The notes beneath the pieces are model-generated. The model searched no databases. It was not told where the DNA came from and saw nothing but the letters and a program-made list of their open reading frames with translations. From Granulicella sp. WH15 (lineage in GTDB: Bacteria; Acidobacteriota; Terriglobia; Terriglobales; Acidobacteriaceae), in the NCBI RefSeq assembly GCF_009914315.1, contig NZ_CP042596.1, forward strand, positions 1,860,001 to 1,924,000: a stretch of DNA of 64,000 nucleotides, written 5' to 3'. Each line of letters starts with the position of its first letter. Position 1 is the stretch's first letter. Made by a program: the position numbers and the translations under genes. Below are positions 43,300 through 51,190 of this stretch, one piece after another.

Positions 43300-46014
43300 T
43301 CAGGCTTGCCGTACGACGAAGTATGGTTGGTTTGTTAGCTTATCGTTAAAGCCCGGATAAAGTGAAGATCCCTGCCCATCCTGCTGGATGTCAAAGTAGT
43401 ATTCCAGTGGGTAGGCTGTCCTGGTGTAGTCGGCGGGAATGGTGGCGCGGAAACTATCGCCGCTTGGCTCCATCGTAGCCGTCTGATAGCGTTCGGCCTG
43501 ATTGACGTGCCGGTAGTAAAGATGGATAGCTGAGTACTTTGTCGCAGACATAAGTGTGAGTGCAAGCGGTTCGCCGGCGCGGAACTTCTGAGGGGCGGTA
43601 TGGTTGATGGCTGGAAGAATATTGTGCGGATGACCTAGTGCCTCCTGGATAGCAGCCTTTACTTCGGGCTTTGGCTGTCCTGCGGGGGCTGCCTCCAGCT
43701 TCTTTGAAACCTCGGCGATGTCTTTGTCGATTGCAGGCAGGCGGTCGGCCCAGTGACCGCGCTGTTGTGGCTCTTCGCCGATGGTGATATCGCTCATATA
43801 AATATTTTTTGAGGCATCTACTACCTGTACCCACGCGGTGCGTGCCTTGTGGTACATCATCAGCGATGCTTCGAGCGCGCTCCTGTCCTGGGTCTTCTCG
43901 TAGATCGCATAAAGGACGCCGCTGCGGAACTTGGCCGCGAAGAACTTTCCTAGTCCGATCTGGATTGCAACGTCGATGGTCAATCTTCGATACTCGGGGC
44001 TGTCTTTCTTGCTGGCGGTGGCATCGGCCTGCTTCAGATAACGCTGGGCTTCTTCAGCGTAACCTTCAATCCACTGGGAGACCTGGATTGGTGAGTACTT
44101 GCCGCTCTTTTGGCCGCCCAATAACTCATTGGCAAACTCATCCATCAGAGAGAATAGTTGTGGGTCGAATGGGCTGGCGTGTGAGAAGACCTTGGGGGGC
44201 ATACTGTCGCCGTAAGGGCCTGGATGATCGCCATCAATAAGGGACTGGTTCCAGTAGAGCTCTGGCCAGTAGGTGTTATTGCCCGCCGATGGTGCATGGG
44301 CAGTTGTGATGATGGGCAAGATGCGGCTCGAGTTAGCCAGTGCCGCTTCAATGACGGAGGCTCCGCTGCCGAACTGGCGATGTAAGAGACGCTGCCAAGT
44401 GTCGGGCTCGGCGTTCGGGTTATAGAGCAGACGTCCCCAGACGCGGAAACTGTACTCGTACTTTTGCCAATCCCAGCGCGGCTTCAGGGTTGCATCCTGA
44501 TAGGCGCAGCGGCCGCCTGCGATGCCTGATCCGCGGCGTCCTTTGAAGGAGAGTGGCTCCATGATCTCGACTCCATTGCTGCCGCAGAAGCTGAAGCAAC
44601 GGGAGTAACCTGCTGCTGTGACAGGATCGCCCCAGAGTAGGACGCGCTGGGTGCCCGGCCATATTCTGTGAACGACAGTCCACGGCCGGTCTTCGCGGAG
44701 CAGGTCGCCGTAGCCGTAGCGCAGAAAGCTGCGGGTGCCGGCGCTGAGCTTCATCAGGCCGGTCTTGTTTTCGTCGCCGGGCTTGGGCCGTTCCACCTCG
44801 CGGATTTCGGCCTGATGGTAGGACATCCCCATGTGCTCGCCCCAGAACTTGGGGGACATGTTGACCGGCTGTTTGGTATCGAGCGCGATTTTGGTCATGG
44901 ATTCGTCCATGCCCTTGGTGTGCATGTCGAGCTTTACCGTGCGCCCGCAGGTGGCGACACCGTCGAAGACGGTCTTCCAGAACTCGTAGCTGCCCTCGTT
45001 GACGCCGCTTTCGCCGTGGATGCGGAAGGTGACGCCGCTGATAGCGGGGCACTCCTTGAGGAGCATACGCACAGCGTCGCGGCAGTAGGGGCCGTGGTTC
45101 TGCTTGTTGATGCCGACGGTGGTGTAGTTGGCTTCGGGGCTGTCGATCCACTCGTAGCCGTGCATCCAGAGGCCGACGTGGAACTCCATGCCGCGGGCGA
45201 CAGTCTGCTCGCTGATGTACTTGAGCATGGCCAGGTTGCGGTCTCGCTCGGCGTCGGGGAGTTGCGGGACGTGTACGTCGTAGCCGGGAACCGAGAGCAG
45301 GAATGGGTAGGTGAAGAGAAAGTAGGCGTCGGTTACTTTTTTGATGAAGTCGTAGCCGATGCCGAAGGCAAGATTGAAGCGGTTGAAACGCTGCGTGGCC
45401 AGCATGGTGAGGTACTGGGGCCACATATCCCGATCGTTGAACCAGGGGAGGTCTTCGACGTTGCTGGTGAAGAGGCGGGTGATGCTGCGGACCTCGTTGG
45501 CGGGCTGCTCGGCGAGGGAGGTGACTCGGGTGAGCGCGACGATGGGATCGTTTGCGTTATTGACGCGGTCGGCGAGATCGAGCAGGGCGTAGACCAGGGC
45601 GCGGGCATCGAAGCCGCAGGCCAGAAGTACAGCTCTGCCGCTGGCCGTGCCGGTGGCTACTGCTAAAGCCTCGGGGGTAGAGGGCGGCATCAGCTTCGTC
45701 GATGTCAGAACCTCGGTCGCGATGGGGGAGTGAGCGCTAGTGGCTGTGATACAGAGATCAGCGGCGTTGGCTTGGTTGATCCGGTCGCAGCGTAGTACCT
45801 TGATGCCGTGGCTGATTAAGGCATGGCTCAGCTCTTCTGCCGCCCACTTTACTTCAGGGGAGCTGGCGATCGGATCGGCCGGGTCGATGACCAGGGAGAC
45901 TCCTCGAGTGGTTGCCGCGGCAACGGTGCCGGTCTGCGCGCCAGCGAGGGCGCTCAACGATGCGGCCGTCTGCAGGAAGCGCCGACGAGTCCAATCCTTT
46001 TGGGTAGGGGGCAT
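43300..46014 (-). CDS. Tat-exported large protein, putative glycoside hydrolase-like (paralogue 2)
   Basis: A 904-residue paralogue of the product at 36547, similar along its whole length. The Tat signal is TRRRFLQTAASLSALAGAQ. Shared blocks are VIDPADPIASSPEVKWAAEEL (N-terminal GH67/GH20-type domain), RFNRFNLAFGIGYDF, VGLWMHGYEWIDSPE, VTFRIHGESGVNEGSYEFWK, LDMHTKGMDESM, FWGEHMGMSYHQAEIRE, and the C-terminal IHLYYRHVNQAERYQTATM. AAGGA lies about 7 nt upstream. It is divergent from the GntR regulator, and tandem GTCAGACC sites lie between them, so this gene is the best candidate for direct regulation. Enzyme activity unknown; the periplasmic location follows from the Tat signal. Confidence 0.7.
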   Translation of the reverse strand: MPPTQKDWTRRRFLQTAASLSALAGAQTGTVAAATTRGVSLVIDPADPIASSPEVKWAAEELSHALISHGIKVLRCDRINQANAADLCITATSAHSPIATEVLTSTKLMPPSTPEALAVATGTASGRAVLLACGFDARALVYALLDLADRVNNANDPIVALTRVTSLAEQPANEVRSITRLFTSNVEDLPWFNDRDMWPQYLTMLATQRFNRFNLAFGIGYDFIKKVTDAYFLFTYPFLLSVPGYDVHVPQLPDAERDRNLAMLKYISEQTVARGMEFHVGLWMHGYEWIDSPEANYTTVGINKQNHGPYCRDAVRMLLKECPAISGVTFRIHGESGVNEGSYEFWKTVFDGVATCGRTVKLDMHTKGMDESMTKIALDTKQPVNMSPKFWGEHMGMSYHQAEIREVERPKPGDENKTGLMKLSAGTRSFLRYGYGDLLREDRPWTVVHRIWPGTQRVLLWGDPVTAAGYSRCFSFCGSNGVEIMEPLSFKGRRGSGIAGGRCAYQDATLKPRWDWQKYEYSFRVWGRLLYNPNAEPDTWQRLLHRQFGSGASVIEAALANSSRILPIITTAHAPSAGNNTYWPELYWNQSLIDGDHPGPYGDSMPPKVFSHASPFDPQLFSLMDEFANELLGGQKSGKYSPIQVSQWIEGYAEEAQRYLKQADATASKKDSPEYRRLTIDVAIQIGLGKFFAAKFRSGVLYAIYEKTQDRSALEASLMMYHKARTAWVQVVDASKNIYMSDITIGEEPQQRGHWADRLPAIDKDIAEVSKKLEAAPAGQPKPEVKAAIQEALGHPHNILPAINHTAPQKFRAGEPLALTLMSATKYSAIHLYYRHVNQAERYQTATMEPSGDSFRATIPADYTRTAYPLEYYFDIQQDGQGSSLYPGFNDKLTNQPYFVVRQA

Positions 46015-46115
46015 GTGTGTCCTTGTCTGCTGTTGGTCTGAGGAGCAGTGAATGGCGGTGATAGGCAGGGAATTGATTTGAAAGAGAAAAGGTCCCCGGA
46101 TGCAGCCGCATCATA

Positions 46116-46131
46116 GTCAGACCGTCAGACC
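46116..46131. promoter_or_regulatory. tandem operator for the FCD regulator, left site
   Basis: Two direct GTCAGACC units back to back. Together with the flank TATGATGCGG (read on the minus strand) the ~28-bp block is repeated in inverted orientation at 47029. It is 102 bp from the start of the Tat protein and 80 bp from that of the GntR gene. Confidence 0.65.
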
Positions 46132-46210
46132 ATAGTCAACCTGAAATTCTGGTGAAAAATTGCTCTTCGTGTATCGTGGTGCAATCTGTTAGAGTGGCCA
46201 ACATATAATC

Positions 46211-47035
46211 ATGCAGAAAAAGGTCCTGAGCTCCCGAGCTAAACCCCTGAAATCAAAGATTCGTCGCGTCGCTAAAACCTCGATCAGCGATGAGATCGTA
46301 GATCAGATCATGTCGTTGATCGCGAGCGGCGACCTGAAGCCCGGTCAGCAGCTCCCCTCAGAGCGCGAGCTGTGCAAAGACTTCGGCGCGGGCCGGTCTT
46401 CGCTGCGCGAGGCGTTGCGCTGCCTGTGTATCGTGGGTGTGCTCACGGCGCGCGTCGGCGAAGGTACGTCGGTGGCTCTCGATGGCGCGAAGTTCCTGGG
46501 GAAGATCGTCGAGTGGCGCATCATCACGGAGAAGCACGACATCGAGAACCTGATGGAGGTGCGTACCGCGCTCGAGAGCATCACGGCGGCCAACGTCGCA
46601 CGGCTGGGGAACGAAGAGCACCTGGCGAAGCTCGAGAAGCTGCTGGCGAAGATGGAGACCGTGGTCAACGACCAGAAGCGGTTTGCGCAGCTCGACCTGG
46701 AGTTCCACGTTAGCCTGGCGGCGGCATCGGAGAACTTTCTCATCTATGATCTTGTCTCGATGATTCGTGGCCAGCTCGAGAGAGCGCTGGCGACGGTGCT
46801 GGTGGCTCCCCATGCGCTGCCCAATACGCTGAAGGAGCACACCGCGATCGTCAACGCGATTCGCAAGCGCGATCCGGTGGCGGCGAGCGAGAGTATGCAG
46901 GCTCACCTGAAGGCCCACCTGAAGCGTTACCAGAGCGCTCTGAAGAAGGACCACCCGCCGCTGCCGAGTGCGGTATTGCCTGTGGTGAAGCGCGCGAAGA
47001 GCACACGACGGGAATCTACATTGACAGTGGTCTGA
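46211..47035 (+). CDS. GntR family transcriptional regulator, FadR/FCD subfamily
   Basis: A 274-residue repressor-type regulator. The winged helix-turn-helix is at about residues 28-90 (SISDEIVDQIMSLIASGDLKPGQQLPSERELCKDFGAGRSSLREALR), followed by an all-helical FCD ligand domain. Metal/ligand-binding positions Asp and His occur in LDLEFHVSLA, with later histidines in LKEHTAIVNAI and AHLKAHLKRY. FCD regulators usually sense sugar acids, lactate, glycolate or fatty acyl compounds. Both sides of the gene carry GGTCTGAC-type sites, the right one overlapping its stop codon, consistent with autoregulation and control of both neighbours. A lysine/arginine-rich N-terminal arm precedes the DNA-binding domain. 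Confidence 0.9.
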   Translation: MQKKVLSSRAKPLKSKIRRVAKTSISDEIVDQIMSLIASGDLKPGQQLPSERELCKDFGAGRSSLREALRCLCIVGVLTARVGEGTSVALDGAKFLGKIVEWRIITEKHDIENLMEVRTALESITAANVARLGNEEHLAKLEKLLAKMETVVNDQKRFAQLDLEFHVSLAAASENFLIYDLVSMIRGQLERALATVLVAPHALPNTLKEHTAIVNAIRKRDPVAASESMQAHLKAHLKRYQSALKKDHPPLPSAVLPVVKRAKSTRRESTLTVV

Positions 47036-47044
47036 AGGTCTGAC
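47029..47044. promoter_or_regulatory. tandem operator for the FCD regulator, right site
   Basis: GGTCTGAA-GGTCTGAC followed by TAAGATGCGG. It matches the inverted left block at 46104-46131 nearly base for base. It overlaps the stop codon of the regulator gene and lies 70 bp before the GH51 start. Confidence 0.65.
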
Positions 47045-47113
47045 TAAGATGCGGCGGTCGGCGGTTGTGCCTTGTGTGGCTCCGCTATTCATGTTGTATG
47101 GAGACTTCTGCTC

Positions 47114-49030
47114 ATGCGCTTTGCCTCGTACACTGTACGGCTATCGTCTGCCCTTCTGTTTGCAAGCAGTTTTCTCCATGCCCAGGCTCCGGCCAGCGGC
47201 ACACTCGATATTGATCTAGGCACGCCGCTGCACAAGGTCAGCCCGATGCTCTACGGGCTGATGACCGAGGAGATCAACTACTCCTACGACGGCGGCCTGT
47301 ATGCGGAGATGGTGCGCAACCGCACCTTTCAGGAGAACGACCACCGCTATCCTGCTCGCTGGTTTATCACACAGGGAGGCTTCTCCAGCGCGGCCATGGA
47401 GGTCGACCCGACCACCGGGCCCAGCGCGGCTCTGCACCAGAGCCTGAAGGTGACCGTTGCCCACGCGGACTCCGCCAATCAGGCTGGTGTTTTGAACGAG
47501 GGCTACTGGGGGATGGCGGTGCGTCCCGAGACGACTTACACGGGCTCCTTCTATGCCAGGCCGGATGCGACGATGGCTGGGCCGGTGACGGTCTCGCTCA
47601 TCAGCAATAAGAGTGGGGCGGCGGTCGCCTCGGCTACGGTTCCTGCGCTCAGCACGGGCTGGAAGCAGTACAGCTACACCATGAAGACGGGGCAATTGCA
47701 GGCTGGCTCCGACTATCATCTGGCTATCACCTTTGCTCATCCCGGCACTGTATGGCTCTGCCTTGTTTCTCTCTTTCCTCCGACGTATAAGAACCGCGAT
47801 AACGGCAACCGTCCTGACTTGATGGAGAAGATGGCCGCTATGAAGCCGCGCTTTCTGCGCCTGCCGGGCGGCAACTACCTTGAAGGCGATGAGATATGGC
47901 AGCGGTACGAGTTCAAGACCACGATCGGGCCGCTGGTCGATCGGCCTACGCATCCCAGCCCCTGGCGCTATCGCTCCTCCGATGGGATGGGCCTGCTGGA
48001 GTTTCTGGAGTGGTGCGAGGATCTTGGAATCGAGCCTGTGCTTGCGGTCTATGCCGGTTATTCGATGCACCCGCCGCAGTTCATCAACCCTGGTCCAAAC
48101 CTCGATCCCTACGTTGAAGATGCGCTCGATGAGATCGAGTATGTGATTGGCCCGACCAATACGAAGTGGGGTGCGGTTCGTGCAAAGAATGGCCATCCCA
48201 AGCCGTTTCCTCTTACGTATGTCGAGATTGGCAATGAGGACTGGTTCGATAAGTCGGGGAGCTACGACGGGCGTTTTGCCCAGTTCAACAAGGCTATCAA
48301 GGCACGGTATCCGCAGCTCCAGACTGTGGCTACGACGGCGGTCAACGGCGTGAAGCCGGATGTGATCGACGACCACTACTATGAGCGGGCCACCGATATC
48401 TTCAAGGAGTCGCTGCACTACGACAAGGCCGACCGCAATGGGCCGAAGATCTTTGTCGGCGAGTGGGCCACGCGCGAGGGCTCGCCTACGCCGAACTTTG
48501 GCGCGGCCCTTGGGGATGCGGCCTGGATGACAAGCATGGAACGCAATAGCGACCTCATCATCATGTCAGCCTATGCACCTCTGCTGGTCAACGTGAACCC
48601 GGGCGGGATGCAGTGGGAGTCGGACCTGATCGGCTATGACGCTATGAGCAGCTACGGCTCTCCCAGCTACTATGCGCAGGTACTTTTCGGGAACCATCTG
48701 GGTAGCGAGGTGCCGACCAACAGTATCAGTGGGGTGGAAAATCCGCGCTTCTTCTACTCGGTCACCAGCGACGCGGGGAAGGTTTATCTCAAGCTGGTCA
48801 ACGCCTCCACGATTCCTCAGCCGCTTAACATCAAGATCGCCGGAGCAGGGAAGCTTGCGTCCACGGCTTCGCTCTTGACCTTGACCGCGAAGGATACGAC
48901 CGATACCAACACGCTTACCGATCCGGAGAGAATCGTTCCCGTTGCGGGCACGCTCTCGAACGTTGGCGCGACCTTTACCCATACGGTTCCGGCTTACTCG
49001 ATCCAGGTGGTGGAGATTCCGAGACAGTAG
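47114..49030 (+). CDS. alpha-L-arabinofuranosidase (GH51-like)
   Basis: A 638-residue secreted enzyme, expected to release terminal arabinofuranosyl units. The start at 47114 begins a signal peptide (MRFASYTVRLSSALLFASSFLHAQ) and has GGAGA about 9 nt upstream. The N-terminus matches GH51 (LGTPLHKVSPMLYGLMTEEINYSYDGGLYAEMVRNRTFQ). A carbohydrate-binding-like beta-domain precedes the barrel. The acid/base is Glu375 in VEIGNEDWF and the nucleophile is probably Glu450 in IFVGEWATREG; FLRLPGGNYLEGDE is also typical. It lies directly downstream of the FCD regulator and its operator. Most bacterial GH51 enzymes are cytosolic, so an exported one fits extracellular or periplasmic polymer processing. 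Confidence 0.88.
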   Translation: MRFASYTVRLSSALLFASSFLHAQAPASGTLDIDLGTPLHKVSPMLYGLMTEEINYSYDGGLYAEMVRNRTFQENDHRYPARWFITQGGFSSAAMEVDPTTGPSAALHQSLKVTVAHADSANQAGVLNEGYWGMAVRPETTYTGSFYARPDATMAGPVTVSLISNKSGAAVASATVPALSTGWKQYSYTMKTGQLQAGSDYHLAITFAHPGTVWLCLVSLFPPTYKNRDNGNRPDLMEKMAAMKPRFLRLPGGNYLEGDEIWQRYEFKTTIGPLVDRPTHPSPWRYRSSDGMGLLEFLEWCEDLGIEPVLAVYAGYSMHPPQFINPGPNLDPYVEDALDEIEYVIGPTNTKWGAVRAKNGHPKPFPLTYVEIGNEDWFDKSGSYDGRFAQFNKAIKARYPQLQTVATTAVNGVKPDVIDDHYYERATDIFKESLHYDKADRNGPKIFVGEWATREGSPTPNFGAALGDAAWMTSMERNSDLIIMSAYAPLLVNVNPGGMQWESDLIGYDAMSSYGSPSYYAQVLFGNHLGSEVPTNSISGVENPRFFYSVTSDAGKVYLKLVNASTIPQPLNIKIAGAGKLASTASLLTLTAKDTTDTNTLTDPERIVPVAGTLSNVGATFTHTVPAYSIQVVEIPRQ

Positions 49031-49050
49031 CTGCGTCGGGGTGATAAGGT

Positions 49051-50409
49051 TTGTTCGACGCGTCGAATTGCGCGCGGAGCCGAAGCCAGCCGTTGATTGA
49101 GAACGCCATCTCGAGCGATGTACGGGTGCCGCGCCGCCGCTGGCGCATTGCGTGGCTGCTTGGGGTCGGGGTGCTGGTCAACTACTTCGACCGCGTCAAT
49201 CTCTCGGTCTCGCACGCTGCGCTTTATACCGCATTCGGCATCTCGAATGTTACGTTTGGCTATCTCTCGGGGGCCTATAACTGGACCTATGCGATGTGCC
49301 AGTTGCCTATTGGAGTGGTGCTCGATCGTCATGGCGTGCAGAAGGTCGGACGCATCAGCTCGTTTCTCTGGAGCATCGCGTCTTTTGGCGCGGCGATTTC
49401 GACCAGCATTGGCGCGCTCTTTGGGGCGCGGTTTTTACTTGGGATCGGCGAGGCTCCTACCTTTCCCGCCAGCGCCAAGGCCGTTGGCAGGTGGTTTCCG
49501 CCGAATGAGCGCGGTACCGCGACCGCAATTTTTGATGCAGCGGCTAAGTTCTCCTCGGCGCTTGGGGTGCCGGTGCTTGGGGTGATTCTGCTGAAGGTTG
49601 GTTGGCGGTGGAGCTTTGCGCTAACGGGTGCCATCAGCCTCGCCTACTTCTTCCTCTTCTGGAAGATGTATCACGACCCCGATGACGATCCGCTCCTTAC
49701 TGATGTGGAGCGTCTGCATATTGCGGATGGAGTTGAGAGTGCCACGCTCGCGGAGGAGCCCGAGACTACGCGGTCTTCTTCGCTGGGATATCTCATTCGT
49801 CAGAAGAAGGTGATTGGGCTGGCCCTTGGTTTTGGGGCTTATAACTACGTCTTCTATCTGCTGCTCACGTGGCTGCCGAGTTACTTGTCCTCGGAACTGC
49901 ACATCGACTTACTTCATTCCTTTCTCTATACCGGCGTTCCGTGGCTCTTTGCTACTGTGATGGATATTGTGGGTGGTGGCGCCGCCGATATCCTTATCCA
50001 GCGCGGGTGGGACGCGAGTAAGGTGCGCAAGGCCATCATGATCTTTGGGATGGTCTGCGGGTTAGGGATCGTCGGCGCGGCGGACGCTCATACTGCCACG
50101 CGCGCGCTTATCTGGATCAGCATCTCGATTGGTGGGCTTTCGGCTGCGGCTCCGGTGGGTTGGTCGGTGCCTTCGTTGATCGCTCCCCGGGGAAGTGTGG
50201 GGACGGTTGGCGGTATTTTGAACCTGTCCAATCAACTCTCGGGAATCTGTGCGCCGATTATTACCGGGTATGTCGTGTCTATCACGCAGTCTTATTACTG
50301 GGCGTTTGCCGTGGCGGCTATCTACCTGCTGATCGGCATTGCCAGTTACATCTTTTTGCTGCAAGAGATTGAGGCTGTCCCGCCTGATCCTAAGCTGGCT
50401 ACTGCGTAG
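49051..50409 (+). CDS. MFS transporter, anion:cation symporter (hexuronate-type) family
   Basis: A 12-TM major facilitator of about 452 residues. TM1 has VGVLVNYFDRVNLSVSHAAL and the loop VVLDRHGVQKVGR, both typical of the ACS family that transports hexuronates, glucarate or galactonate. ARFLLGIGEAPTFPASAKAVGRWFPPNERGTATAIFDAA follows, as in the family. The start is uncertain: TTG at 49051, or a later TTG at 49093 nearer the first helix. It lies 20 bp after GH51, so co-transcription is likely. It overlaps the convergent SDR gene by 11 bp. A sugar-acid substrate is inferred from family and neighbours. Confidence 0.85.
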   Translation: MFDASNCARSRSQPLIENAISSDVRVPRRRWRIAWLLGVGVLVNYFDRVNLSVSHAALYTAFGISNVTFGYLSGAYNWTYAMCQLPIGVVLDRHGVQKVGRISSFLWSIASFGAAISTSIGALFGARFLLGIGEAPTFPASAKAVGRWFPPNERGTATAIFDAAAKFSSALGVPVLGVILLKVGWRWSFALTGAISLAYFFLFWKMYHDPDDDPLLTDVERLHIADGVESATLAEEPETTRSSSLGYLIRQKKVIGLALGFGAYNYVFYLLLTWLPSYLSSELHIDLLHSFLYTGVPWLFATVMDIVGGGAADILIQRGWDASKVRKAIMIFGMVCGLGIVGAADAHTATRALIWISISIGGLSAAAPVGWSVPSLIAPRGSVGTVGGILNLSNQLSGICAPIITGYVVSITQSYYWAFAVAAIYLLIGIASYIFLLQEIEAVPPDPKLATA

Positions 50410-51190
50410 GATTCAATGTCGCGCGGAGGGAGCCGGTGGAGATGCCGCCGTCGATCAGCAGTGTCTGGCCGGTCATGTAGCGGCTGGACTCGGAGGCCAG
50501 AAAGACCACTGCGCCGTCGAGGTCGTTCGGCGCGCCGGGGCGGTTCAGCGGGATGCGCTCGATCAGGTAATCTACCCAGCCCTGCCTCTCGTACATGACG
50601 CGGTTCTGCGCGGTCTGGAACCAGCCTGGGGCCAGGCAGTTGACCGTGATACCGTGCTTGCCCCAGTCTGCGGCCAGACTCATCGTCAACTGGCGGATGC
50701 CGCCTCGGCTCGCGCCATAGGGGGCGAGGCCTGCGTATCCGGCTACGCTCGTTACCGAGCCGATGTTGATGATGCGGCCGTAGCCGCGTGTGGCCATGCG
50801 CTTGGCGATCTGCTGGGCGACGAAGAAGCTGCCGCGCAGGTTGGTCTCAAGGATCAGGTTCCAGTCGTCCCAGGTTACCTCGAAGGCGGGCTTGCGCACG
50901 TTGCAACCGGCGTTGTTGACCAGAATGTGGACCTGTCCCACTGTGGCCTCGGCTGCCTCGGCCATCGCTGTGATGCTTGCCTGGTCGCGCACGTCGAGCG
51001 CCAGTGGAGTGGCTTTGCGACCAAGGGACTCGATCTCGGCGACGAAAGGCAGCAGGTCTTCTTTGTGGCGGCTTGTAAGGATGAGGTCGGCTCCGGCCTT
51101 AGCCAGGGCTCGTCCGAAGTACTGGCCGAGGCCACGGCTTGCGCCTGTCACCAGAGCTACCTGCCCTGTTAGATCGAAGAGTGTGGACAT
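50399..51190 (-). CDS. short-chain dehydrogenase/reductase with YxxxR active site
   Basis: A 263-residue SDR resembling gluconate 5-dehydrogenase-like enzymes. The cofactor motif TGASRGLG is at 15-22, NNAG at 92-95, and the catalytic Ser is Ser145. The Tyr is Tyr158 in APYGASRGG, where the usual YxxxK lysine is Arg162. The ATG at 51190 is preceded by GGAGGTG and overlaps the stop of the upstream dehydrogenase as TAATG; frames further upstream lie inside that gene. It probably interconverts keto and hydroxy sugar acids, provided the Lys-to-Arg change is tolerated. Stop codon overlaps the convergent MFS gene. Confidence 0.85.
   Translation of the reverse strand: MSTLFDLTGQVALVTGASRGLGQYFGRALAKAGADLILTSRHKEDLLPFVAEIESLGRKATPLALDVRDQASITAMAEAAEATVGQVHILVNNAGCNVRKPAFEVTWDDWNLILETNLRGSFFVAQQIAKRMATRGYGRIINIGSVTSVAGYAGLAPYGASRGGIRQLTMSLAADWGKHGITVNCLAPGWFQTAQNRVMYERQGWVDYLIERIPLNRPGAPNDLDGAVVFLASESSRYMTGQTLLIDGGISTGSLRATLNPTQ

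Noticed and set aside
46204..46209. TATAAT as the -10 box of the GntR gene
   Set aside because: It ends 1 nt before the ATG, so transcription would start inside the coding region and no later start codon precedes the DNA-binding domain; the sequence is probably not the promoter used.
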